From positions 1-52,794 of the forward strand of contig BHEP01000017.1 in the NCBI GenBank assembly GCA_003851245.1: a stretch of DNA of 52,794 nucleotides. The letters are read 5' to 3'. How positions within the stretch are numbered: position 1 is the stretch's first letter; each line of letters opens with the position of its first letter. The notes under the pieces are model-generated. The model did not search any database and was not told the DNA's origin. It worked only from the letters and a program-made list of their open reading frames with translations. The stretch comes from Bacteroidales bacterium. Its GTDB lineage: Bacteria > Bacteroidota > Bacteroidia > Bacteroidales > Azobacteroidaceae. A program made the translations under genes and the position numbers. Positions 17,407 to 26,315 of the stretch are shown here, piece after piece.

Positions 17407-19329
17407 TTAAAATTGCATATCGGGGGGGTCTGTATCCGAGGGCATTTTCCAAAACCCTCGAGGAGAGAGGCTATGACTAATTACCATTGGTCCATCGGGC
17501 AGGCAGGATCTTTTGAACTGCTGCTGAAAAAAACGTTTTATAAAAACCTTCAGCCACTTTGCAATAGTCTGCTTGTCGTATGTTCCCTCAAAGGCTTGCG
17601 ATGCCAAAAAAAGTATCTTTTGTGGAGTGGATCCTGCTCCCAAGAGGTGATAAAGGAAGAAATCGTGGAGCTCATAAGGGCCTATGCTGCTTTCTGTTTT
17701 TTGTAGCATCTTGCCATTCTTGTCTAGTGGCAATAATTCGGGACTTATGGGAGTCTCTACTATGGCCATCAGCACGTCTTTAAGCTCCTGCATATTGCAG
17801 TGTTGTGCATGCCATGCCACAAGTTGTTTGACAAGAGTTTTGGGAATGCCGGCATTGAGTCCATACATCGACATGAGGTCGCCATTGTAAGTTGCCCATC
17901 CTAAGGCGAGTTCCGAAAGATCGCCCGTGCCTACTACCAGCGCGTTCTCTTTATTTGCAAGATCCATCAATATTTGTGTGCGCTCTCGTGCCTGCACATT
18001 TTCAAAAGTTGTGTCATGCTTATTTATATCATGGTCTATATCGGCAAAATGAATTTCGCAGGCCTTGGTAATATCTATTTCCAAGATGCTTACGCCCAGC
18101 AAGATCATTAGTTTTTTTGCCTGATCAAGCGTCCTTTGCGACGTTCCAAAGCCAGGCATAGTTACGCCAATAATATTCTTTCTTTGTGTCTCTACCTTCT
18201 TGCCCCAGAGTTTGTCGAAGGCTTCCACACAAGCTAGTAGTGCCAGGCAAGAGTCCAAGCCTCCAGAGATGCCAATCACAACTTTTTCTATCTCCGTATG
18301 TTTTAGTCTTTTGATAAGTCCTAAGGACTGAATGGAAAGTATCTCGCTGCAAATTTCGTCGCAAGCTCTCTCTTCGGGAAGAAAGGGGAGGGCCTTAATT
18401 TTTCTGTTTAGCTTGTCAATTTTTATTGCGGCAAGTTCGATTTTTAAAAATCGGTAACTTTCTGAATTTATTTGTGTCTTGAATACTGTATTTGTCGCCC
18501 TTTTGTGCTTGAGTAGTTCTATATCGATCTCGGCACATACTATTTGTGCTTCCAAATCGAAGCTTTTATTTTCGGCTATCAACTCTCCAAGTTCATATAC
18601 AAAACCATGGCCCGTGAATACCAAATCGCTGCTAGACTCTCCCCAGCCTGCCGAGGCATAAACATATGCAGCCTTACAGACTTTGGACTGGTGCTGTATG
18701 AGGGCTTTTCTTTCCCTATTTTTGCCTGCCAAATTATGACTTGCCGACAAATTAAAAATACAAGATGCTCCCTCAAGTGCATGAAAACTGCTTGGGGGAA
18801 TATTTGACCACAGGTCTTCACAAATTTCTACAGCAAAAGAAAAATGCTTGTCGCCGAAGCAAAGGCGAGTGCCGAAAGGCAGGGTCTTTCCAAGATATTC
18901 TATCTCTGTAGACTTGCTTTCTAAGGCCGACGAAAACCACCTTTTTTCGTAAAAAACACCCGTATTGGGGAGGTGTGTTTTGGGAACTATGCCCACAATA
19001 TTTCCCTTATTGCAAATGAGAGCGGCATTAAAAATTTGATGACCATCTCTTACTGGTGCTCCTATAATGAAGGTGATGGGCAAATGGCGGCTGTATTGCA
19101 GGATATATTCTACAGACCTTTCAGAACCTTCCAAAAGATAGTCTTGATGAAAGAGATCGCCACAGGAGTATGCCGTAAGGCATAGTTCGGGGAAGCATAA
19201 TATCTGTATCTCTAAAGATTTATAAGCCTGCTCTATAAGTAGCACAATCTCCTGAGCATTATACATGCAATTGCCTACTTTAAGCAATGGTATAGCCGCT
19301 CCTACCCTTATAAACCCATGATTACCCAT
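17407..19329 (-). CDS. nadE: Glutamine-dependent NAD(+) synthetase
   Basis: This 640-residue two-domain enzyme makes NAD from deamido-NAD, ATP and glutamine. Residues about 1-280 form the nitrilase-type glutaminase, with a Glu in CFPELCLTAYSCG, a Lys in PKTHLPN and the Cys nucleophile in VEICEDLW. Residues about 330-640 form the synthetase, with the pyrophosphatase loop GISGGLDSCLALL and GTGDLSELALGWATYNGD. The length fits the glutamine-dependent type, so ammonia can be channelled. The gene is followed by the MBOAT gene 2 bases on and preceded by an acyltransferase gene 15 bases away, placing it in the envelope-gene run. Confidence 0.95.
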   Translation of the reverse strand: MGNHGFIRVGAAIPLLKVGNCMYNAQEIVLLIEQAYKSLEIQILCFPELCLTAYSCGDLFHQDYLLEGSERSVEYILQYSRHLPITFIIGAPVRDGHQIFNAALICNKGNIVGIVPKTHLPNTGVFYEKRWFSSALESKSTEIEYLGKTLPFGTRLCFGDKHFSFAVEICEDLWSNIPPSSFHALEGASCIFNLSASHNLAGKNRERKALIQHQSKVCKAAYVYASAGWGESSSDLVFTGHGFVYELGELIAENKSFDLEAQIVCAEIDIELLKHKRATNTVFKTQINSESYRFLKIELAAIKIDKLNRKIKALPFLPEERACDEICSEILSIQSLGLIKRLKHTEIEKVVIGISGGLDSCLALLACVEAFDKLWGKKVETQRKNIIGVTMPGFGTSQRTLDQAKKLMILLGVSILEIDITKACEIHFADIDHDINKHDTTFENVQARERTQILMDLANKENALVVGTGDLSELALGWATYNGDLMSMYGLNAGIPKTLVKQLVAWHAQHCNMQELKDVLMAIVETPISPELLPLDKNGKMLQKTESSIGPYELHDFFLYHLLGAGSTPQKILFLASQAFEGTYDKQTIAKWLKVFIKRFFQQQFKRSCLPDGPMVISHSLSPRGFWKMPSDTDPPDMQF

Positions 19330-19344
19330 GATTATCCATGATTA

Positions 19345-20499
19345 TTATTTTTTTGCTTCTATATAGTTGATTACAGGAAAGGCATACATCTCCATAAGTT
19401 TTTGCTCGAGAAATGGGAGGTCTTTTTGTGGCAAGGTAATCTTGTCTAATTGGGTCTTAAAATAGCTATCTACCATTTCTTCTTCTTCTTTTGTATACTT
19501 ATCAGCAAAAATAGCGCTGCCGAAAAGCTTTTGGTAAGCAATATAATTTATGGGATAGAACTTGTAATTTAGGTATATCTCCTTATCAATAATTTTTGCG
19601 AGAACCGCTACAAGTTCGCTTTTTGGAATGCTAGCGTCAAGTTCTTCTAAAATAGGATTGATGGGCTTGCCTACCTGAAAATGTATATTGCCCTTATACC
19701 CTGTGATGCCCGTTTCCATATTTATAAGGTCGTCATTGGCAGATTTCTTAAACTCGGGATTATCTCTTTTTTCTTGAAATTCTTGAGCCTTGAGATAATC
19801 GCTAGGATCGTATTCGTACGAAAGAGAAAGAGGAGCGATATTTAGAGCTTGTATGCTTGCAAGGAATTTTTTGTCGTCACCCATGCTCAGCATTTTCAGG
19901 AGACTCTCCTGCGTCTTGTCGTCCGAATTTTTTGCCCGCCCCTGTCTTTGGGCTATCCATACCGATTGTTTTTTATTCTGTATGGTATGGTGAATATATT
20001 CCGAAAGGTGCTTGGAAACTTCTAACATTTGTCGGGCCGAAACCCCTCTTTTAACTATAAAACTCTTGTTGAGGCGCACTATATCTTCTATCCAAGGCTG
20101 CAGCAGGAGATTGTCGCCAATGGCTATCTCGGTGGTGTCATAGCCCGATTTAGAGAGAAAGGTGCATAGAAGAGAGGCATCAAGAATGATGTCGCGGTGA
20201 TTGGAGATATAGGTGTATGCCCCATCTTTAGATACATTGTCCAGCCCTCCAATATTGCTTGAATGGGAAGTTTTTTCGGCAATCTTAGAAACCGTATCTT
20301 TGATGATGCTATGCTGGAAGTCAAACTTATTGGTAAACGAATACATCAATTTCTTAAATCCCTCCCAATCGATTTCGGGGTCTAAGAATTTTACCACGCG
20401 CTGAAATTCGCTGTCGCCCATCAATCGTTTTATTGCCCCTACCACCTCATCATCATAGTAAGGGCGAATATCATCAAATTTACTGTTCTTTATCATCAA
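19345..20499 (-). CDS. 1-acylglycerol-3-phosphate acyltransferase-like protein
   Basis: This 384-residue protein contains a glycerolipid acyltransferase core. SNHRDIILD near residue 115 stands for the HxxxxD active site, but the second Asp is one position further from His than usual. The downstream VWIAQRQGRAKNS resembles the EGTRS/FPEGxRS block in the form used by a Bacteroidota-specific subgroup. There is no obvious membrane helix, so it is probably peripheral at the inner membrane. It overlaps ddl by 4 bases, a coupling arrangement. Acylation of lysophosphatidic acid, or of an ornithine- or glycine-type lipid, is possible; the substrate cannot be settled from sequence. Confidence 0.65.
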   Translation of the reverse strand: MMIKNSKFDDIRPYYDDEVVGAIKRLMGDSEFQRVVKFLDPEIDWEGFKKLMYSFTNKFDFQHSIIKDTVSKIAEKTSHSSNIGGLDNVSKDGAYTYISNHRDIILDASLLCTFLSKSGYDTTEIAIGDNLLLQPWIEDIVRLNKSFIVKRGVSARQMLEVSKHLSEYIHHTIQNKKQSVWIAQRQGRAKNSDDKTQESLLKMLSMGDDKKFLASIQALNIAPLSLSYEYDPSDYLKAQEFQEKRDNPEFKKSANDDLINMETGITGYKGNIHFQVGKPINPILEELDASIPKSELVAVLAKIIDKEIYLNYKFYPINYIAYQKLFGSAIFADKYTKEEEEMVDSYFKTQLDKITLPQKDLPFLEQKLMEMYAFPVINYIEAKK

Positions 20500-21494
20500 T
20501 CAATTTTTTTGAATTTTTTTTCAATAATTTCTGTCATTACCTCCCGTATATCAAGGCCTGCAGCTTTTATTTGCTGGGGAATAAAACTTGTAGCCGTCAT
20601 TCCCGGAGTAGTATTAACTTCCAGCAACTGCACCAAGCCTTGGGGCGACATAATATAATCTATGCGAATGATGCCCTTAGCATCGATAATTTTATAAATT
20701 CTGCGGGTGAGCTCTTTTACTTCTTGGGTTTTTTCTGCGCCAATTTCTGCGGGCGTTATTTCCTCAACCCTATCTGCCTGATATTTTGCGGCGAAGTCAA
20801 AAAACTCATTCTTGCTTATAACCTCCGTAATTGGGAAAAGCACAATTTCTTTATCCGACCTCTGGTAGGCTCCACAGGTGAGTTCCCTGCCTTCCATAAA
20901 GCGCTCTATAATAATTTCTTCACCTTCTTTAAAAGCTTCTTCTATTGCTTTTTGAAGGCCGTCTGCCGATTTTACCTTAAATGTGCCACAGCTAGAACCC
21001 CCATCATTGGGTTTTACAAAAACGGGCAGCCCTAGGCGATTTTCAACTTCTTTATTTTCAATTTTATCTCCTCTCAGCAAGCGGATAGAATCGGCTACGG
21101 CAATGCCAAAGCTCCCCAAAAAACGATTGCAGGTATATTTGTTGAAAGTAAGGGCCGATGTTAGCACCCCGCAGCAAGAGTAGGGAATGCCTACCAAATC
21201 GAAGTAGCCTTGTAGTCTACCATCTTCGCCAGGCCTACCATGGATGGTGATGTAGGCAAAATCTATATTTATTTTTTTGTTTCCTACGATAAAACTAAAA
21301 TCATTCTTATCGATGGCAATTTTTGTGCCCTCGCCTATCTCTACCTGCCATTTGCCATGACTGATGAATACCAAATATAATTCATATTTGCGAGTATCTA
21401 TAAACGAAAGTAGACCCTTGGCACTTCTCAGCGAGACTTCTGCCTCCGAAGAGTCGCCTCCGGCAACGATAGCAATATTTCTTTTGCTATTCAT
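20496..21494 (-). CDS. ddl: D-alanine--D-alanine ligase
   Basis: This 332-residue cytoplasmic ATP-grasp ligase makes the D-Ala-D-Ala dipeptide for peptidoglycan. The N-terminal VAGGDSSEAEVSLRSA matches the substrate-loop start. IHGRPGEDGRLQGYFD is the family signature, and GGSSCGTFKV is the ATP-binding glycine-rich loop. RIDYIMSPQGLVQLLEVNTTPGMT closes the metal site with the Glu and Asn ligands. The length is normal. It overlaps rluD by 8 bases and the next gene by 4 bases, so the three are very likely translated from one message. Confidence 0.95.
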   Translation of the reverse strand: MNSKRNIAIVAGGDSSEAEVSLRSAKGLLSFIDTRKYELYLVFISHGKWQVEIGEGTKIAIDKNDFSFIVGNKKINIDFAYITIHGRPGEDGRLQGYFDLVGIPYSCCGVLTSALTFNKYTCNRFLGSFGIAVADSIRLLRGDKIENKEVENRLGLPVFVKPNDGGSSCGTFKVKSADGLQKAIEEAFKEGEEIIIERFMEGRELTCGAYQRSDKEIVLFPITEVISKNEFFDFAAKYQADRVEEITPAEIGAEKTQEVKELTRRIYKIIDAKGIIRIDYIMSPQGLVQLLEVNTTPGMTATSFIPQQIKAAGLDIREVMTEIIEKKFKKID

Positions 21495-22581
21495 TTTTCC
21501 CCTCCTTGGCCGAACTTACATAGGTTCGCCACTTGTCAAGAAGACCCTCAATATCTTCGGGTAAGGCGGCCTCAAAACGCATTCTTTCGCCTGTGTGAGG
21601 ATGGGTGAAACCCAGTGTCTGTGCATGAAGAACTTGTCGGGGGCAGGTACTAAAACAATTGCGAACAAACTGCCGGTACTTGCCCAAGGGAAGTCCTTTA
21701 AGTATCTCATTGCCTCCATAGCGCTCATCATTAAAAATGGTGTGACCTATAGATTTCATATGTACCCTTATCTGGTGAGTGCGGCCAGTTTCTAGCACAC
21801 ATTCTACTAGTGTTACATAGCCCAGTCGCTCCAAAATCTTGTAGTGTGTGATTGCCAATTTGCCATAGTCGCCATCAGGAAAAACCGTCATAAGCAATTT
21901 GTTGCGTGGATCTCGTCCTAAATGCGACTCTATGCGACCTTCCTCGTCTTTTACTCTTCCCCAAACAAGAGCGGCGTATTTTCGCTCTGTAGTTTTCTCG
22001 AAAAATTGCGCGCTAAGATTAGCCTTAGCTTCGGGAGTTTTGGCAACTACCAAGAGTCCCGAGGTATCTTTGTCTATCCTATGCACCAATCCCAGCCTAG
22101 GATCGGAGGATTCAAAATTGTCTTCGTTGCGCAAATGCCATGCCAGGGCGTTTACCATAGTCCCATTGTAATTGCCGTGACCTGGGTGCACCACCATGCC
22201 TGGATCTTTATTGACAACCAGCACATACTCATCTTCATAAATGATGTTGAGAGGGATGTCTTCCGCAATAATTTCGAATTCGCGGCGGGGGGTATCCATC
22301 ACAATTGTTACCACATCTTCGGGCTTAATCTTGTAGTTGGATTTCACAGCCTTATCATTGACGAGTATGCAGCCCAAATCGGCCGCCGTCTGTATGCGGT
22401 TGCGCGAGGCATTCTCCATGCGCACTGTTAAGAATTTATCTACACGCATAGGCGTTTGTCCCTTGTCGGCCACAAAACGGAAATGCTCGTAGCGCATATC
22501 TGATTCATCACTGAGTTCTTCAGTAATTATAATCTCATCAATCTCATCAATCTCTTCTATTTCTTTGTTTCTATCTTTCAT
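21487..22581 (-). CDS. rluD: 23S rRNA pseudouridine synthase, RluD family
   Basis: This is a 364-residue RNA-modifying enzyme. An acidic N-terminal tail of about 25 residues (rich in Glu, Asp and Ile) precedes an S4 RNA-binding domain (MRVDKFLTVRM region). The RluA/RluC/RluD-type catalytic domain follows, with the catalytic Asp in VHRIDKDTSGLLVVAKT and the late block ETGRTHQIRVHMKSIGHTI. RluD modifies helix 69 of 23S rRNA. RluA and RluC relatives cannot be excluded, but S4-domain members of this length in Bacteroidota are usually RluD. It overlaps ddl and lies 50 bases after the PASTA gene. Confidence 0.88.
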   Translation of the reverse strand: MKDRNKEIEEIDEIDEIIITEELSDESDMRYEHFRFVADKGQTPMRVDKFLTVRMENASRNRIQTAADLGCILVNDKAVKSNYKIKPEDVVTIVMDTPRREFEIIAEDIPLNIIYEDEYVLVVNKDPGMVVHPGHGNYNGTMVNALAWHLRNEDNFESSDPRLGLVHRIDKDTSGLLVVAKTPEAKANLSAQFFEKTTERKYAALVWGRVKDEEGRIESHLGRDPRNKLLMTVFPDGDYGKLAITHYKILERLGYVTLVECVLETGRTHQIRVHMKSIGHTIFNDERYGGNEILKGLPLGKYRQFVRNCFSTCPRQVLHAQTLGFTHPHTGERMRFEAALPEDIEGLLDKWRTYVSSAKEGKNE

Positions 22582-22631
22582 TGTTTTATCTCTCGAGTAC
22601 TCGATTTATATAGTGTTTAATATAATTGGTC

Positions 22632-23252
22632 TTAGAAGAAATTTTCGTCTAAAATATCATTATTATCATTATCAAGCTCCTCTGATGGAGCAGTTTCATT
22701 AGGATCTACATCGCCCATGCTGACCCTTAAATATAGGAGGGCATTGCTAGGAACTTTGTCGCCCAAAGAGACTTCTTCATTATTGTAAATAAGGCCTGTC
22801 ACCAAATCTACATAAGCCCCCGACACATATTCTACCTGCACATTGACCAAGCCCAGACTTGTGAGCATGGACAAGGCCTGACGCTGCGATAGGTCGCGAA
22901 CCTCTGGCAGGCTGATAATTCTGTCGCCCCTAGAATTGAGGGTGATGTATATAGTGCGCCCTTGCTTAACTTTAGAACCCCCACTGGGAACAGAAGAGAC
23001 AATCTTGCCTGGCGCAAAATTTTTGTTGAAAACAGAATCTACAACAACATACTGCAAAGTCCTGCTCGACAACAATGGTGCAACTTCTTCTATAGAAAGC
23101 CCATTGAGTTCGGGTACTGTAATAGCCTCATTATGCCTAGTATAGATGTCTAGCCACCACAATATGCCCACAACAATGCAGGCAAATATAATGCAGGCAA
23201 GGATAAAATGTCGTAAGTATATATTTGTGACAATAGGTGTCCATATTTTCAT
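22632..23252 (-). CDS. PASTA-domain membrane protein
   Basis: This 206-residue protein has one N-terminal transmembrane helix (about 14-35) and then periplasmic PASTA modules. Three repeats are visible: one starting ITVPELNGLS near 43, a second starting ISLPEVRDLS near 114 and a partial third ending in LRVSMGD. An acidic Asp/Asn-rich tail ends the protein. PASTA modules bind muropeptides or act as spacers in penicillin-binding proteins and Ser/Thr kinases, but no kinase or transpeptidase domain is present here. Stand-alone PASTA proteins next to ddl and rluD are common in Bacteroidota. It heads the long minus-strand gene run and has a good promoter. Confidence 0.85.
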   Translation of the reverse strand: MKIWTPIVTNIYLRHFILACIIFACIVVGILWWLDIYTRHNEAITVPELNGLSIEEVAPLLSSRTLQYVVVDSVFNKNFAPGKIVSSVPSGGSKVKQGRTIYITLNSRGDRIISLPEVRDLSQRQALSMLTSLGLVNVQVEYVSGAYVDLVTGLIYNNEEVSLGDKVPSNALLYLRVSMGDVDPNETAPSEELDNDNNDILDENFF

Positions 23253-23302
23253 TCGGCCATATTTTTTTTGAATATATTGTTTAATCCTCTATGTTTGAAA
23301 CC

Positions 23303-23332
23303 CAAAAGTACAAAATATTGATGTAGTGACAA
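23303..23332 (-). promoter_or_regulatory. Promoter of the PASTA-rluD-ddl gene run
   Basis: On the minus strand, TTG (23330-23332), a 19-base spacer and TACTTTTG (23303-23310) give a full consensus match about 50 bases upstream of the PASTA gene. The genes as far as 14945 follow with gaps of 50 bases or less. Confidence 0.65.
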
Positions 23333-23334
23333 AT

Positions 23335-23376
23335 AAAAAGAGGAAATAAACCGTAATTGAGCTTATTTCCTCTTAA
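23335..23376 (-). terminator. Intrinsic terminator of rpmH
   Basis: An 11-base perfect stem (AGAGGAAATAA/TTATTTCCTCT) with a 13-base loop lies just after the rpmH stop. On the minus strand it is followed by a T-rich stretch. Confidence 0.75.
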
Positions 23377-23397
23377 GAATCTCTTGTTTGCTGGGCC

Positions 23398-23553
23398 TTA
23401 ACCCTTGTTGTATTCGTCCGACACAGATAGTTTTGTTCTGCCCCTGGAGCGACGACGAGCCAATACGCGGCGACCGTTAGCACTTTCCATTCTACTGCGA
23501 AATCCGTGCTTGTTTTTTCTCTTTCTGTTTGATGGTTGGAATGTCCGTTTCAT
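23398..23553 (-). CDS. rpmH: 50S ribosomal protein L34
   Basis: This very short gene codes for 51 residues. The protein starts [18 protein letters not shown] and continues with the L34 signature [17 protein letters not shown]. It is highly basic, as expected for this small protein of the large ribosomal subunit. It has its own consensus promoter at 23653-23683 and its own terminator at 23335-23376, so it is transcribed alone. It faces efp with divergent promoters. The usual neighbours rnpA and dnaA are absent here. Confidence 0.97.
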   Translation of the reverse strand: MKRTFQPSNRKRKNKHGFRSRMESANGRRVLARRRSRGRTKLSVSDEYNKG

Positions 23554-23652
23554 TTGTGAATATTTTAAATTTTTATTTTATGCTAAATAATCTTTCACTA
23601 CAATTGCTAATAATTAACTGATGCAGACACTGCCTACATACAAATAAGGCTG

Positions 23653-23683
23653 CAAAGATAAGATTACTTTTTATCTTATGCAA
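23653..23683 (-). promoter_or_regulatory. Promoter of rpmH
   Basis: On the minus strand, TTG (23681-23683), a 20-base spacer and TATCTTTG (23653-23660) match the Bacteroidota consensus. The 5' leader to rpmH is about 95 bases long, which leaves room for regulation. Confidence 0.7.
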
Positions 23684-23732
23684 AAAAAAGAACTCTTTTA
23701 TCCTCTGTTTTTTAAAAAATCCTTTTAGGAAC

Positions 23733-23763
23733 TTGTTTCTTTAGTGCAATTTACTTAATTTTG
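23733..23763 (+). promoter_or_regulatory. Promoter of efp
   Basis: TTG (23733-23735), a 20-base spacer and TAATTTTG (23756-23763) match the consensus. The predicted start near 23770 supports the efp start codon at 23847. Confidence 0.65.
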
Positions 23764-23846
23764 CCTGTCGTTGCCTTAGAGTGTAGGCATGCTTGAGTTA
23801 TCGTGTGATTCGTATATTATTTATTATTCATTATTTATTTATATTT

Positions 23847-24410
23847 ATGGCTACTACAGCAGACTTAAAAAATGGCTTGTGCATTGATTTAGAAGGACAA
23901 TATTTCTATGTTGTTGAGTTTTTGCATGTAAAACCCGGTAAGGGGCCCGCTTTTGTTCGTACAAAACTTAAAAATGTGACCTCTGGAAGGGTGCTTGAGA
24001 GAACTTTTAACTCCGGAGTGAAAATTGATGAGGTGCGCATAGAAAGGCGACCATACCAATTCTTGTATCAAGATGATATGGGATATAATTTTATGAATAA
24101 TGAAACTTTTGAACAGATTTCTATAGAAAAAGCCCTCATCACCGGTGTAGATTTCCTCAAAGAAGGCGATATTGCCGAGGTAGTGACGCATGTAGAAAGC
24201 GAAACTGTTCTATTTGTCGAACTCCCCATACACGTTGTTCTTCTCATTACTTATACAGAGCCTGGCATTAAGGGCGATACCGCAACCAATGCCACAAAGC
24301 CTGCAACCCTAGAGACTGGTGCAACAGTGCGCGTTCCATTATTTATAAATGATGGCGACAAAATAAAAGTAGATACTCGCACAGGATCTTATTTGGAAAG
24401 AGCCAAATAA
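23847..24410 (+). CDS. efp: Translation elongation factor P
   Basis: This 187-residue factor relieves ribosome stalling at polyproline. The KOW-like N-terminal domain carries [12 protein letters not shown], with the tip residue Lys32 that is modified in many bacteria. Two OB domains follow, ending with [19 protein letters not shown]. An upstream in-frame ATG would add 18 mostly hydrophobic residues; I rejected it because the family begins [10 protein letters not shown]. No EpmA or EpmB modifying genes are seen in the window. radC follows 47 bases later on the same strand. Confidence 0.96.
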   Translation: MATTADLKNGLCIDLEGQYFYVVEFLHVKPGKGPAFVRTKLKNVTSGRVLERTFNSGVKIDEVRIERRPYQFLYQDDMGYNFMNNETFEQISIEKALITGVDFLKEGDIAEVVTHVESETVLFVELPIHVVLLITYTEPGIKGDTATNATKPATLETGATVRVPLFINDGDKIKVDTRTGSYLERAK

Positions 24411-24457
24411 TAGCTAGCGGCGAGAAGCCCCATTACCATACCAAAAACCCCATAAAG

Positions 24458-25159
24458 ATGAATGATGCAGCAGCAAAACTTAGTATCACCGACTGGGCAA
24501 AGGAAGACAGACCCAGAGAAAAAATGCTTTTGAAAGGAGTAGCATCGCTTTCTAATGCCGAATTGCTAGCTATAATCTTGGGTTCTGGAAGCAGCAAAGA
24601 AACGGCAGTAGCTCTTTCGCAGCGCATATTGCTGTCGGTAGATAATGATCTAAACCGCCTGGGAAAGATAGAGATAAGCAAGCTCATAGCCAATTTTAAA
24701 GGTGTTGGTCAGGCGAAAGCAATTAGCATTGTTGCATGCATGGAATTGGGGAAGAGACGTGGAAATTCAGGCCTTGCCCAACGCCAGCAAATTACTTGTA
24801 GCCTAGATATCTACAAGTATTTTCAGCCCCTTATGTGCGACCTGCCTCACGAAGAGTTCTGGATATTACTCCTCGATAGGGGCAATAAAATTATAGACAG
24901 GGTGAGAATTAGTCAGGGAGGCGTGTGGGAAACGGTGGTAGACAGCAAAATTATTTTCAAAGAAGCTCTCCTGCGACTAGCCTCGGGATTGGTGCTATGC
25001 CACAACCATCCTTCGGGAAACCTGAAGCCTAGTGAGGCAGATGATAATGTTACCAATAAAATTAAGGAAGGAGCCAAATGTATGGACATCACTGTGCTGG
25101 ATCATATAATTGTATGCGAAAAAACTTATTATAGCTATGCCGACGAGGGTAAATTGTAG
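24458..25159 (+). CDS. radC: RadC family protein (JAB/MPN domain)
   Basis: This 233-residue cytoplasmic protein has an N-terminal helix-hairpin-helix part (ANFKGVGQAKAISIVACMELGKRR) and a C-terminal JAB1/MPN-like metal domain. The domain contains LCHNHPSGNLKPSEAD with the His-x-His...Asp ligand set intact. RadC proteins were once linked to DNA repair, but their real activity is uncertain. The length fits the family. It is probably in one transcript with efp upstream and the SufT-like gene 50 bases downstream. Confidence 0.92.
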   Translation: MNDAAAKLSITDWAKEDRPREKMLLKGVASLSNAELLAIILGSGSSKETAVALSQRILLSVDNDLNRLGKIEISKLIANFKGVGQAKAISIVACMELGKRRGNSGLAQRQQITCSLDIYKYFQPLMCDLPHEEFWILLLDRGNKIIDRVRISQGGVWETVVDSKIIFKEALLRLASGLVLCHNHPSGNLKPSEADDNVTNKIKEGAKCMDITVLDHIIVCEKTYYSYADEGKL

Positions 25160-25213
25160 GCATAGCTGGAAAGCTAACTGCCAATGATTGTCAAACGTAT
25201 AAATTATGAAATT

Positions 25214-25537
25214 ATGAAATTTAGTGAAGACCTATTAGCAACAGAAGAATTGATCGTTAAGATGATCAAAACAGTATACGACCCAGAAATTCCCGTCAAT
25301 GTATATGATCTGGGATTGATTTATGGTATTGATGTAGACGAGGATAAAAACGTACTTATCACAATGACCCTCACGGCTCCCGCCTGCCCCGCCGCAGATT
25401 TTATAATGGAAGATGTAAGGATGAAGGTAGAATCGGTGAAGGGAGTTCAGAAAGTGGACTTAAAACTTGTCTTTGAACCCTCCTGGAACAGGGATATGAT
25501 GAGTGAGGAGGCTCTCTTAGAGCTTGGATTTTTATGA
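25214..25537 (+). CDS. MIP18/SufT-like iron-sulfur assembly protein (DUF59)
   Basis: This small cytoplasmic protein of about 107 residues is built of one DUF59/MIP18 domain. The signature is DPEIPVNVYDLGLIYGI, then LTAPACPAADFI with the conserved Cys, then the LVFEPSWNRDMMSEEAL end. Relatives (SufT, PaaD, MIP18) help mature iron-sulfur proteins. An upstream start at 25184 would add ten residues (MIVKRINYEI) that do not fit the family, so I prefer 25214. No suf operon is adjacent. The lpxH gene starts 10 bases after the stop. Confidence 0.85.
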   Translation: MKFSEDLLATEELIVKMIKTVYDPEIPVNVYDLGLIYGIDVDEDKNVLITMTLTAPACPAADFIMEDVRMKVESVKGVQKVDLKLVFEPSWNRDMMSEEALLELGFL

Positions 25538-25547
25538 AACATTGTTT

Positions 25548-26315
25548 ATGAAGGAAAAAAATAAAATTTACTTTGCCTCCGATTTGCATTTGGGCTCCGA
25601 TTGTTTTGAAGATCCCATCATTACAGAAAAACGATTTGTGGGGTGGCTAGATTATATAAAAGAGGATGCTCAAAGCCTATACCTTTTGGGCGATATTTTT
25701 GATTTTTGGTTCGAGTACAAGCATGTAGTGTCCAAGGGCTTTTCTCGCTTCCTAGGCAAAATTGCTGAGATGACAGATGCTGGTATTGAGGTGCATTTTT
25801 TTATTGGAAATCACGACATTTGGATGTATGATTATCTGCCCAAAGAAATAGGAGTTATCATTCACCGAGAAGCTCTTATTGTAGAAATTTGTGGTAAAAA
25901 ATGCTATTTGGCTCATGGCGATGGCATGGGAGATAATTCAAAAAAGCTCCATTTAATGCGTAAAATTTTTCATAATAGCTGGTGTAGAAAAATGTTTGCC
26001 TCTATTCACCCTCGCTGGGGAATGGGCTTTGGACAGGCCTGGTCTCTTCACAACCGCAAAAAAGGGACGAAAGTTCCTGTACCTTATTTGGGGGAAGACA
26101 AGGAGCACCTAGTATGCTATGCCAAGCAATATTTGCAGCAAGATCCTAGCATAGATTTCTTCGTTTTTGGTCACCGACATATACCTTTAGACCTCATGCT
26201 TAGCAAGAAGAGTCGCGTCATTATTTTGGGCGACTGGCTACAACTATTTTCTTATGCCCTGATGGACGAGCATGGCCTGCGCTTGCTAGATTATCATCCC
26301 ACTACCAAGGCATAG
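25548..26315 (+). CDS. lpxH: UDP-2,3-diacylglucosamine diphosphatase (LpxH-like)
   Basis: This calcineurin-like phosphoesterase of about 255 residues cuts UDP-2,3-diacylglucosamine to lipid X in lipid A synthesis, at the inner membrane face. The metal-ligand blocks are in order: [31 protein letters not shown] and FGHRHIP. The DFWFE form of the second block is typical of LpxH. The TTG at 25524 would add 8 residues; ATG 25548 fits the family start [11 protein letters not shown] better. Its last 30 bases overlap the convergent mnmA. Confidence 0.88.
   Translation: MKEKNKIYFASDLHLGSDCFEDPIITEKRFVGWLDYIKEDAQSLYLLGDIFDFWFEYKHVVSKGFSRFLGKIAEMTDAGIEVHFFIGNHDIWMYDYLPKEIGVIIHREALIVEICGKKCYLAHGDGMGDNSKKLHLMRKIFHNSWCRKMFASIHPRWGMGFGQAWSLHNRKKGTKVPVPYLGEDKEHLVCYAKQYLQQDPSIDFFVFGHRHIPLDLMLSKKSRVIILGDWLQLFSYALMDEHGLRLLDYHPTTKA

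Noticed and set aside
20433..21035. A 200-codon plus-strand open frame opposite ddl
   Set aside because: It is antisense to a clear ddl gene, with Cys/Phe/Asn-rich composition typical of a shadow frame.
23793..23846. N-terminal extension of EF-P as a signal peptide
   Set aside because: EF-P is cytoplasmic and the family start [10 protein letters not shown] lies at 23847. The extension is upstream leader DNA.
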